A stretch of 64,000 bases of DNA from Hydractinia symbiolongicarpus (taxonomy: Eukaryota; Cnidaria; Hydrozoa; Anthoathecata; Hydractiniidae), in assembly GCF_029227915.1 (NCBI RefSeq), contig NC_079875.1, positions 31,689,501 through 31,753,500 on the forward strand, given 5' to 3'. The notes under the pieces were generated by a model. It did not search any database. It saw nothing but the letters and a program-made list of their open reading frames with translations, and was not told where the DNA came from. The translations under genes and the position numbers were made by a program. This document shows positions 50,739 to 60,435 of this stretch, piece after piece (the first letter of the stretch is position 1; each line of letters starts with the position of its first letter).

Positions 50739-51911
50739 TCAATGTCCATCTAAAAGATTGCTTGAAGATTTCTTGATTTCAGTGCGTAGAGATCGAGCTT
50801 TTTTCTGTTTTGATGCAATTTTGTGCAGCTCACATTTATCTTTCACAAATGAAAAAACACGAACACGAACATAAAGCATGATGAGATGCTCAAGTAAGTT
50901 CATTGCTAATTCTTTTGTGACTTTTTCGGTTGAGTGTGATGTTATTTTGTTGTAATTACAAAGCACAACAGGGTTCTCAAGCAGGTCTGAAACAATTTTC
51001 TTACTATCAATTGTATGGTGAAAATTAGCAGTTGCAGCACGAACTTCAAGTTCTGCACAACAAAAAATTCTGAAAACATCATCGGTTACTGACCATAACC
51101 CTCCTCTGTCCTTCATATTTACTAAATCAGAATTTTTATCGTCTTCCACAAGACATGACTTTCCAGCTAATAAGATGTCCAAACTTTGAACTCGAAGCAT
51201 ACTTCTTGATTTTTTTGATCTCCTAATGCGACGATATAGGGTACTAAATACATAACCACTTAGATATTGAATTATGTTTCTTTCTTTGGGTGAAAAATTC
51301 ACATGGGAAGAAAATTCTACAGTGTTTTCTTTTACAGTTGAATTAGTGAGATGAGCAAGTACGTGATTAGCCACTTCAAAACCAAGGAGAATAGAGCTTC
51401 GATTTGATAAATTTCTGAAAACAATATTTTCAGACACAGATTTATAGAAGGCCGGATAAAACTTTTCAGCATCGCCTTTAAAACTACCAATCACATCTCT
51501 GACAAAACTATAGGAAAAGTTTGTAATAACATAATTGACAAATTCATTTCTGGTCTTCTCACTATAGCATTCATCATTAGAAAGTTTACTTGCACTTAAT
51601 TGGGTGTACTTCTTAAAGTATAACGGATGGAGCTTGGTTTCAGCAGTAGCGAGGCTGTCGTCATTTAACTGGTTTTGTGGTTGACGATGTTTCGCATTTC
51701 GGTGTCTTGTGAGTCCCCGTTGTGTTTTGCATGTTTTGGAGCATATATCACAGGAAAAACAGCTTTCAGAAGGGTCGTCAACTATTTCTTCAACAATTTC
51801 GGATAATTCTTTAGTTAAATCACGATTTTTCTCTAATAAATCTTCATCAATAACAGCCAAGATTGCATCAAAATCATCTTCACCAAAGAAATCCTCCCCA
51901 TGGGCAGCCAT
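50739..51911 (-). CDS. C2H2 zinc-finger accessory protein of the P element
   Basis: An intact 390-residue frame from ATG at 51,911. After an acidic N-terminus (about residues 5-50) comes one C2H2 finger with C54, C57, H70 and H75 (spacing C-x2-C-x12-H-x4-H). A long helical region follows, including IIQYLSGYVFSTLYRRIRRS, LVNMKDRGGLWSVTDDVF and a basic C-terminus. The C-terminal region matches a type of uncharacterised protein I associate with cnidarian transposon-derived loci, but I know no function. It is convergent with the transposase, 292 bp from its natural stop, and lies inside the same terminal repeats, so it is element-borne. Binding to transposon or host DNA is a reasonable inference. 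No lesion is visible, in contrast to the transposase. Confidence 0.8.
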   Translation of the reverse strand: MAAHGEDFFGEDDFDAILAVIDEDLLEKNRDLTKELSEIVEEIVDDPSESCFSCDICSKTCKTQRGLTRHRNAKHRQPQNQLNDDSLATAETKLHPLYFKKYTQLSASKLSNDECYSEKTRNEFVNYVITNFSYSFVRDVIGSFKGDAEKFYPAFYKSVSENIVFRNLSNRSSILLGFEVANHVLAHLTNSTVKENTVEFSSHVNFSPKERNIIQYLSGYVFSTLYRRIRRSKKSRSMLRVQSLDILLAGKSCLVEDDKNSDLVNMKDRGGLWSVTDDVFRIFCCAELEVRAATANFHHTIDSKKIVSDLLENPVVLCNYNKITSHSTEKVTKELAMNLLEHLIMLYVRVRVFSFVKDKCELHKIASKQKKARSLRTEIKKSSSNLLDGH

Positions 51912-52044
51912 TATTGATAATTCCGTGCAGTCTTAAACTGGCCACCCCGATTTAAGAAACATATCTGCTTGTGAACAATAGGAACACATTATGGACGGCC
52001 CGAAATTACCAGACTATCTCTTTTTCTTATGACTATGGCCTAAT

Positions 52045-52284
52045 GGTCACGACCTCGAGCGCCGACATTGGGTGTTGCTAAATCGTATCCGCTCAGGCTA
52101 CGGAAGATATGCTAACTTCATGCATAGAATTGGATTAGTTGATAGCCCAAATTGCGTCTGTGGTGAAATTCAAACCCCACAACATGTACTGACATGCCAA
52201 AGAATTGATATCCGAGGCAATATCGGAACTGTTGATGATGATTTTCGTTCGTGGCTACGTGATAATACTATTTTAGATATATGA
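52045..52284 (+). pseudogene. LINE C-terminal fragment, part 2
   Basis: The frame continues from the left of the P element: GHDLERRHWVLLNRIRSGYG, then NFMHRIGLVDSPNCVCGEIQ, QTPQHVLTC, ending in TGA at 52,284. The LNRIRSG...SPxCxCG...QTPxHxLxxC pattern is the zinc-binding tail that follows the reverse transcriptase in many non-LTR elements. Only this tail is present; the RT proper is missing. Confidence 0.75.
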
Positions 52285-53130
52285 TAGGATTTTATCATAT
52301 GTTTTGGAATGTATATCTAGATTATCAGTGTCGTACTCTGCTGTTCATACGCATATATATATTAACTGGGGTAATAAGTGGAGTCGTCACTCTCCAAAGA
52401 CAAGATATATGTATATGTTGATCAAGCTAAGAACACATGGGAATCTGTCTTTTCTACCTGATAGAGTGTACAGGCATTGTTAATGGATGGGGAGCTTTCT
52501 AAAATAACCAGTCCTGCATGTGTTCTTACAACAAGAAGATGTACATCTCTAAAACCAGACTTGTGTTTTCCGCGTTTGGACTCAATTGGCCACACTAGGC
52601 TTTCAAAAAATCCCTACAAAACAACTGTTCATTCTTTATTAAGATATAAAATATAATTTGTAATGTGGGAAACTCATTCAGCACGAGAAAAATGAAATAT
52701 ATAATAGAGGGCGAATTTGACCGTATTTGCTCTGCAGTGAGTCTTGCGGCGGTCCGGCGTACGCTATTTTATCCAGAAATACGAAAAATCGTGTAGCAAA
52801 AACGTATGCTGATGACAATATAATTGGAGACAGGTAAATATTCCAATCGCATTTTGGCAAGTATCGACTTCCATTTTGTTCCGTTGAACCCATAACTGAA
52901 TAGCTTTAAACTGACTCTAACACACCAAATCTTGCATTGCTTTACCATATGCGTGGAGTGTTTCCTCTACAAAGATAGGAAATAATTAGATAAGAGTCAT
53001 AACATCTTATTTCATAATTTACTCTTGATTTATGTCACTAATGCAATTTGAGCGCGCGAAAGCTTAACGCGTGAAAGCCTTTTTCAGTGTTCGATTGCCA
53101 GAATTTCACCACGTTGGTCGATAAATAGTT
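52285..53130. other. LINE 3' flank and inner part of outer element
   Basis: Contains a TA-rich run (52,350-52,362) and the right copy of the 60-bp direct repeat (52,362-52,427). The rest, to 53,130, has no ORF with recognisable homology, RNA gene or internal repeat that I can see. Confidence 0.5.
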
Positions 53131-53287
53131 ACTTACGTTCAGAAATAGAGGTCGAAACCTACCTGCCCTTGGTTAAAGTTCTGTTCATCTTTTCAAATTT
53201 GTTGTGTCCTTTTTATTTATTTTTTAATTAAGTCCTTGTAAAAAGGGAAAATTGTTCCTTTAGAGCCATTTTCTATAGAAGAGTACA
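53131..53287 (-). repeat. Right inverted arm
   Basis: Reverse-complement partner of 47,195-47,355. It ends gaagagtaca at 53,287. Confidence 0.8.
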
Positions 53288-54350
53288 ACCTCTAGCTTAT
53301 TTCAAAAGACCTAACAGGTAGAGTTCATCATTGCGATGGCTAGCCACCTCTTTGTAAATTATTTTCCTCTTGACTAACAGAATCCAAATTAATAAAATGC
53401 ATGGCATATTTGTACATTTTTCATCATGAATAATGTTCGTGTATTGTCTATTTTCAGGGTTAAAGAGGTCAATGAAAAGACTTACGCTTTGGCTTATTAG
53501 TCGTCACAATACCAGTGGTGTTTTTTTTGTTAGTAGGAAGATGGAGTGGTTTCTTGTGAAAATCTCCTGATCAGCCTCACTGTTTCTAAAAAGATTAGGG
53601 TTGAACAGCAACAAAACTTTCTGAGCTATGCGTAACCTAGATAGGTAGATGTGCATGTTTGACATGGCTAGCCTCAGAAATATCAAGGAATATACCCTGT
53701 TTATTATTTCCAGGAGGGACCATGGCTTGGATGAAGAGTCCTAGAGTATTTAAAGCTCATTTTGAGCTACACAGACCCAATTAGAGCCAGCGCTCTACTA
53801 GACAACTTCCGGCAACATGCAACGGCCCACACAGTGTGCAATCTTCCCAATTCTCCTGCACAGAGTACGAGAGCTATAACCACTAATCTACGGTGCCACA
53901 ACGCCGTAACCTTGCTGATGTATGTATTATGTATAACGGATTAAACAACATTTGATGACAGAAGAGGATTCCAGGGCCTCCTGATGACCACTTAGTGAAC
54001 CTCGGATTAGATGTGCCCCGCCTGGAATCCTGACACCCCTTGGTTGAGGCTTTGGGGCGAAACTGTGTGGTGTCAAGGTTGGGATTGTGCAATCTGTGTT
54101 GTGTGTGTGTGTTTTTTTTCACTGATATTGTGTATCCTGCGAAAAGGAAGTTTAACTGTTCTGTTCATCATGATCAACTTCTTCTTCTTCACTACTAAGT
54201 GATGAATCATTATTTTTAATGCAAAGATTAAACCTTTTAGGTTTGTTGATTGTTAACATGATATTCTTTACAGAATAAAAACCTTAATTACTCATCAGTT
54301 AGGTTTTCTAAACATTATTCTGTTTCCATTGTGGGACACGTGTCTGCGAT
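53288..54350. other. Unassigned sequence with one strong hairpin
   Basis: No convincing gene. A perfect 11-bp inverted repeat, aggattccagg (53,965-53,975) and cctggaatcct (54,021-54,031), encloses 45 bp. A (GT)n tract lies near 54,100-54,110. The moderately GC-richer stretch 53,750-54,080 could be a retroelement tail, but I cannot place it. Confidence 0.5.
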
Positions 54351-54359
54351 CCGTCCTAA

Positions 54360-56745
54360 ACATCAAGGACAATTTTTACCAAGTATTGAAGAGAAAAAAC
54401 AAAATCTATATACCACATAATTACACAAAAATGTGAAAGTAATTCACCAGTTTTATAGAAAAACATTTGAATTTTAAGGGGCTCGAAATACAGAAGAAAA
54501 GTTCGAATAAAATGACTTTTGTTGACAAATTTTTCCATGTCAGGCACTATCGCATTTTCATCGTCCCATTATTTGCTGTTCACAGCAACGGTATTCGCAA
54601 ATATGAAATATGTGGTGGTAATTTTTCTGTTTTTTTATTAACATTATGAAAATGGTACATTCATATGTATGTTGCCAAAAGTATGCAATATTGAAAGCGG
54701 AAAGATATCTTGTAGTAACAAGTCGTGTTTTTCCACCCAGTATGGTGTAGGTGACTAAAATTATTAAGTACCTTCAATTTCTTACTCATTTTTGAATAGC
54801 AAAATCTTGCAAATATTTCCAAAGAGCCTTATATTAGTTGTTTTCAGGCCAGTCCAACAGGACTATCTTTCACAATTAGGGACAAAAAACGTTTGGTTTT
54901 ATTAGATGTCCTGTCTAGTTTTCTCTTCATTTTTTTGCAGTATTTATAATATGGTAATAATACCTGAAGGGCCATTCGGCACTATTGCGTCCCCAAGAAT
55001 GTGTCAATATATGCTCTCAGATTTTGGGCGTATGCTTCCGCACTGTGTTGCAGACGTTGTGTGAAATTAAATGGAAGCATTAACTATGTGCCTAATAGTC
55101 AGAAATATCAGCATGTTTAATAACGAATTGTTTTTACTCACATAGTATCCGATTGAAGGATTATTGGACTCCATTGTCTATTTCGGCCTCTTTAAATCTA
55201 TCTGCCAAATAATTTTCAGCCATACTAGTAAATGTATTGTCCCTACTTTTCGGCATTCAAACCGATAAAAGTACGTTTTAACATTTCTGTCTTGCATATT
55301 AGAACATGCAAAAACTGCATTGTAAATACTACTTTAATAAGCCTACAAAACTAATACTATTCAGTACACGTAATGTTATGAATAACTGATGGTGCATTAT
55401 AAAAAAGAGTTTTTTTCCATCTTTCAGAAGTACTACCTGTCATGTATCCGCGGATTAGTTGTTTCAATATATGCATGATGTTTATACTTGATACAACACC
55501 ATTACTAAGAACATTATTTGAATATATGGCAAACCTCTCTAACAATCTTTCATCTAAAGAACACATTTTACTATAATAGCAGTAGAAAAAACTGCAAATC
55601 ATCTTTATTTTTTACAATACTATATATCTTTGTGTAAACTGTTTATAAAGATGTGATGTATTATTTCAGGAAAATTCCATTCGTAAGGACTAATTGTGAT
55701 GAACAAACTGGGATAACCAAATTGATTACCAGCATCAATCAAATACTCATGCCGAATCTGCCAATACGAAGACACAAACCAATTATTTTTCAACGATTTT
55801 GCTGGGTTTAAGTCATAACTTTTCCCAACATTTACAGCACCTACACCGAATTTATTTTATGTTGTCAAAAATAAATTTGGGTACATACGGAAATTTATTG
55901 TTATACAAACCTGAAATTGTTCGAAATATCCATTTGTCCAAATTATATTGCAATAGAGAGAATTCTGCACTATAGTTTATAATATTGCTTAGCATTTTCA
56001 ATCTGTAACTTATTTTCGCCGATTTTTGTGTGCCACTATCTAAAATTGTCAAAAGAAGATTGTTTGGATAGTCGATAACAATTGCTTCATAAATTAACCA
56101 AATTTTCTACTACCTTCTATTGCACTTTCACACCACTCTATATTCAAATATAGTAAGGCCCAAACCGCACATTCAATGTATTTCTCTGTGTACACATATC
56201 CTAATTGTGTTGTTTTAACATCTATTTGTTCCTCGACAAATTTCTTAAAAAAATGTTTTATCTGTTATTAACAATATTAGTCACACATAATCCACAAAAC
56301 TATTTCTTGCGTATATATCGACTCCTCCGAATCCATCAAATCAGAATAAACATGAAGTAATTGCTGTTTTCTTTTTACATCCGTAATTTCGTTTATTCTC
56401 TGTACTAGTGTTGTAGGTAGAATCTTAAAAGAATGTTGGATATGCTATAGTTATTTGCTTATACTAACGTACTATTAAATTTATACAGCACAAAAGTACC
56501 TCTAAGCTTAAAGGAGAATTCCTCTGACGGTAGCCATATTTGTGTTTTACGTATTGACCTAAGTCCACATGAAATACTCTTAACAGATTAGCATTCTCTT
56601 GCGTACAAGTTAACACCAATGTGGGAAAATCGTCTATTCTTTGTACAACATATCTGCCATTACATGCATAACATTGTTTCAAGGTGGGTACCTCTAAGAT
56701 GGGTTTTTTCCGGAAAGCTATGAAGCATCTTTTGTAATGGTTGAC
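54360..56745 (-). pseudogene. Decayed Helitron Rep region (copy A)
   Basis: Read on the minus strand from right to left. Possible N-terminal exons are about 56,505-56,745 (TLKQCYACNGRYVVQRIDDF), 56,290-56,440 (LPTTLVQRINEITDVKRKQQ) and 56,095-56,220 (NTTQLGYVYTEKYIECAVWA). Then come NQFGYPSLFITISPYEWNFP (about 55,660-55,730), HILKQLIRGYMTGSTSERWK (in 55,357-55,602), TYFYRFECRKVGTIHLLVW (about 55,220-55,280), LRAYIDTFLGTQ followed by a stop (about 54,985-55,040), and IAYFWQHTYE (about 54,660-54,690). The last four line up in order with the intact Helitron at 60.4-63.5 kb. The HUH motif has lost residues (GTIHLLVW against GTLHCHTLVW), and a stop interrupts the AYIDT exon. No helicase part is seen. 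Confidence 0.7.
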
Positions 56746-57731
56746 ACCTAAATATTTTAAGTATTATACAGCCATATTAATATATTACACAAATTAGTCA
56801 CATTATCTAAATGATGTTACACTTACTTTTCACAAAAACTCCAGCTCTTTAACTTAATCCTTTTTGTTAATCCCGTTATGATATTTTCACATTATTTTAA
56901 GTCTAAATGAAGGAAGCTGCGTCAAATTAATTTAACATATCTGGGTATACCTTATAACCCCATTTGAAAAAGTTGGTCAATTTAAAATTTAAACACCCCC
57001 AATAAAAATAGTTATACCGCTTGTATTTTTGATCGAATTATTTTCATTAAATATTTTTCTTGTCTCTTCCTCTTCAGTTAGACGTTTATTTTGGGCAGCA
57101 ATATTATTCTCCACTTTCAATTACACTTAATTAAAGTGAAAAATTATTTTTGCTCTTTGATCTATTCCAACATATTACACAACCTTCACTTTATAGGTAT
57201 TCGTTTACTTAAATATGATAAAATCTGTCCCAATAATATTCGAATTAACAAACGTTATACTAAACGTGAAAAAACATGCTACTAAAGCAAACAAAATGTA
57301 TCTTCTTTTCAAACAATTTAAGGACTGCTTTAAAATATAAAAACAAAAACGCCTTAGCTTTATAAAATAAGATGTTACTCTACTCTTATACAAATATTCC
57401 TCTCAATTAGTACCTTATTTTATTTTTATATTATTATTATTTTTATTATTATTATTAACAATTTCTTTTACATTGACGTGTAAAAAAAATAAAAAATTCT
57501 AGCTTCTCGGGAAAAGTCGCTAATTAAAGTCAATGAAGAAGGCAATTAATTTAGTTAATTTGACTTCTTTGCTTTGCGTACCATCGTGCTGAAATAAAGG
57601 ATGGTTAGACTATAGCTTTTATTTTTGAGATCCTATATATTGCAAGGAAGTGGTATGCCAGAAAAATCGGGGAAAAAAAACAACAAAAACAAACCGCAAA
57701 ATGCTATAAAAACTAAATAAAAGTCTGCCTG
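56746..57731. other. AT-rich spacer
   Basis: No gene recognised. A low-complexity TTA/TTTTA run lies at 57,421-57,458. The part just left of 57,731 is probably the LINE 3' UTR. Confidence 0.55.
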
Positions 57732-58635
57732 TCAAATAAAACCTAATCCATTAATATACGGTTTGTACAACCTACAAGGGCAACTTTCTGGATTCCATTT
57801 CTTAATTTTTGACTTAAACTCTTGTAACGTTTCAGATGTTTTTATATTTGATGGTATCATCTGCCACAATTTTGGCGCGAAATTTGAGATAGTTTCAGTG
57901 CCATAAGTAGACGTTTTTGCTACTACGGAACAGAAAAATATCACTTATTATATCAGGTGAGAGTTTGTTTTTAGCTTTATATATTTCTATAGCTAGTGTT
58001 TCAAGATTTATTTCGTGTATCGTTTTTGATTTATCTCTATGTAACAGTTCCTTAAATGTTGATGTATGGTCACAATAGATTATTCGAAGTGCTCTTACAT
58101 GCAGATTATTAATTCTGTTATTCAGTGTTCTATTGTGGAACATCCATATCAAAGGACAGTAACTGAATTGAGAGGTAACAAAAGCCTTCATAATAACTCT
58201 TCTTTATTGAGTATCCATGTAAGGTGCAACACGCGCTAACGCATGTAGTTTTTGGCTGGTTTTTTGACATAAGTCCGTTACATGCAAATCAAATTTTAAT
58301 TTCCGATCAATTTTTATCCCTAACAGTTTCTGTTGGTCACTGTTTTCAATGTACGTGTCTCCAACGACAGCTTTTGTATCAAGTGGTAAGCTAGAAAGAA
58401 GATGGCTCTTTGCTTCATTGGCTTTCATACCGTTTTCAGCAAACCATACAAACATTCTTTTTGCTGTTTTTTCAAGGTCTTCTACAACTTGATTTTTATC
58501 AGACCCATACGTATATGGGGTGTTGTCATCTGCGTAGCTAGCTATATCAGTTTCAATCGTTATCAGAAATAAATCTATCAGGAAAACGTTGATGAGTAGT
58601 GGGCCTAAAATAGACCCTTGTGGCACATCTACATC
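57732..58635 (-). pseudogene. 5'-truncated LINE reverse transcriptase
   Basis: The 5' edge falls inside the RT domain: VPQGSILGPLLINVFLIDLF, then the active-site box ASYADDNTPY (intact), LLGIKIDRKLKFD, MKAFVTSQFSYCPLIWMFHN, and the tail GTETISNFAPKLW...CPCRLYKPYINGLGFI ending in a stop at 57,732. This is the usual C-terminal order of CR1/Jockey-like non-LTR elements. Two lesions are visible: a TAA after YMDTQ (58,204-58,206) and a frameshift near 57,920. The 5' truncation is the normal outcome of incomplete target-primed insertion. The element joins the ACTATATAG module array at about 58,636. Confidence 0.9.
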
Positions 58636-58639
58636 GTCC

Positions 58640-60300
58640 CTTCAATATATAGCCCCTTTTTCCAGCTTTCAACACCGAAGTGGGGACTTCAAATTTTCAT
58701 GTGCCGTGCCGTAATAATTTTGATTTGATTTGAAGTTAAATAGTACACTACGCTACTACGGTAGTTTAAAAAAATACGTCCCAGACCGCGTCAAGATGGA
58801 CCAACGTGTAATGCTGTGACAGCGTCTCAGCGGAGGTCAGTAGCTACTTTATCGTGACTTCAGCGTCGTACCCCATTGAAGGCTCAAACTTACTACGTTG
58901 CGCAATTTATTTGTCGACAACATAACAGACGAAACAACTATTTTCCGCTTATGCAGGCTATTGTGCTCCCATTAAAGTTTGACCGCACATTACACACAGT
59001 GACCGTTCTTTCTTACTATATAGTTCAATATTCCAGCTTCTGAAATCGTAGTAGGGGCACCCCGTGTGATATGAATGTTAAATAGTACGCTATCCCACTG
59101 CATGAATTAAAAAAAATAACCGGGCGGAGGGCGTGTGGCGTATGGGGGGTGGCCTGTGGGTAGTGGCCGGTGGATACACGTCCCACACAAGTATAACCTC
59201 ACTATGACAAAACCTGACCATGACACCCCTAACACTGCACTTACTACTTATGAGCTCACATGACTGACCGCTCGTCCTTACTATATAGCACATTTTTCCA
59301 GTTTCTGACATGATAGTGGGGGCACCCCGTGTCATATAAATATTAAATGATACGCTACCCCACTAAGTTCATATAAAAAAAATCGCCTCGTGGAATGACG
59401 GTAGCAGGCTCCGAAGGATGTACTTTTGGCAGCCGATAACTTTCCCCAATGTGCAATGTAGGCGTGGTTTCAGTGAACTGTAATATTAACATGACATACT
59501 ACTATATAGCGCATTTCTCTAGTTTCCGACACCAACGCGGGGGCCGTAAACATTTTCTGCAGGTAGGCGTGGTTGTAGTGAACTGTCATATTAACATGGT
59601 ATACCTTCTCCGCTCTTCCTTACTATATAGCGCATTTCGACAGTTTCCCACATCAAAACGGGGACCGTAAACATTTTCTGGCGCTGAATACCTAACCTCA
59701 CTGTGACAAAACCTGACCATGACAACCCCTAAGACTGCAATTACTATATAGCACATTTTTCCAGTTTTTGACACCAAAGTGGGGCCGTAAATATTTTTCC
59801 GCGGCACTACGTTTCCGCGTTCCCAATGCATGAGTATTTCACCACGACATACCTTGACAGGTCTCTCTTACTATATACCGCAATTTTCCAGTTTCACACG
59901 GCAAAGTGGAGGCAACAACCGTTTTCGGCTACGTACGTTAGCATGCTCCGAAGGATGTACTTTTTCCGGCCGATAACTTTTTCTAACAGGCAATGTAGGG
60001 GTGCTTATGACCTTACATGACTGACCGCTCGTCCTTACTATATAGCGCAATTTTCCAGCTTCTGACATGATAGTGGGGGCACCCTGTGTAATATAAATAT
60101 TAAATGGTACGCCACTCCACTGAGTTGATATAAAAAAAATTGGCCTGGTTGAAAGGCGGTTGGACGTTAGGGGGCTCCGAAGGATGTACTTTTTGCAGCC
60201 GATAACTTCCCCCAATGTGCAATGTAGGCGTGGTTTCAGTAAACTGTCATATTAACATGACATGCCTTGTCCGCTCTCTTCTACTATATAGCGCATTATT
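58640..60300. repeat. Dispersed ACTATATAG module array
   Basis: Nine modules centred on (tt)actatatag followed by cgcattttccagtttctgac-like sequence, near 58,645, 59,013, 59,278, 59,501, 59,621, 59,741, 59,870, 60,037 and 60,282 (the first and seventh diverged). Spacing is irregular, from 120 to 370 bp. Sub-modules recur too: gtgggggcaccc (59,060, 59,315, 60,075), ctccgaaggatgtactttt (59,410, 59,950, 60,175), gtgcaatgtaggcgtggttt (59,450, 60,220) and gtgacaaaacctgaccatga (59,205, 59,703). The sequence is GC-richer than its surroundings. It lies just past the 3' end of the Helitron helicase gene. No ORF here looks real. Confidence 0.75.
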
Positions 60301-60435
60301 ATTTAATTTTCTGTTTCGTGGCATGTTAGTTGACTTGGTCCGCATGAGAAACACATGTAAGAAAATTGAAAAATATGTGTTGTTTTCCCATGAAACAATT
60401 TTACAATATATTTACATTTCAAAAAAAATTTTTAG

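Larger units (their letters stand above)
47705..52037 (+). mobile_element. P-superfamily DNA transposon, 4,333 bp
   Basis: A perfect 30-bp terminal inverted repeat (CATAGTCATAAGAAAAAGAG, ending TAGTCTGGT) lies at 47,705-47,734 and, inverted, at 52,008-52,037, flanked by a 7-bp duplication. Inside are a THAP-type transposase (plus strand, broken) and an intact C2H2 zinc-finger ORF (minus strand), arranged tail to tail. Perfect ends and target duplication indicate a fairly young insertion into the LINE fragment. With its own transposase broken, movement would have needed an active relative, unless the lesions came afterwards. Confidence 0.93.
47698..52044. repeat. 7-bp target site duplication of the P element
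   Basis: gcctaat occurs at 47,698-47,704 directly before the left inverted repeat and again at 52,038-52,044 directly after the right one. P elements usually duplicate 8 bp, so either the insertion used 7 bp or one flanking base has changed. Confidence 0.85.
47195..53287. mobile_element. Nested insertion bounded by inverted ~160-bp arms
   Basis: The left arm starts TGTACTTCTCTAGAGAATAT at the last base of satellite. The reverse complement of the right arm starts TGTACTCTTCTATAGAAAAT. The arms match over about 157-161 bp with scattered differences, including CCCTTTTTACAAGGA and GGTTTCGACC/AACCAAGGGCAGGTAG. This is the arrangement of a DNA transposon with long terminal inverted repeats. No target duplication is evident (cagacgag on the left, acctctag on the right) and no transposase clearly belongs to the outer element. 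Two oppositely oriented copies of a shorter repeat remain possible. Inside lie a LINE fragment and, inside that, a P element. Confidence 0.6.

Noticed and set aside
52678-52893. 71-codon minus-strand frame
   Set aside because: Isolated, with no recognisable motif and no supporting splice sites. It could be a decayed repeat.
59090-60215. Frames of 64-114 codons in the module array
   Set aside because: They repeat with the DNA modules, occur on both strands and show no known domain.
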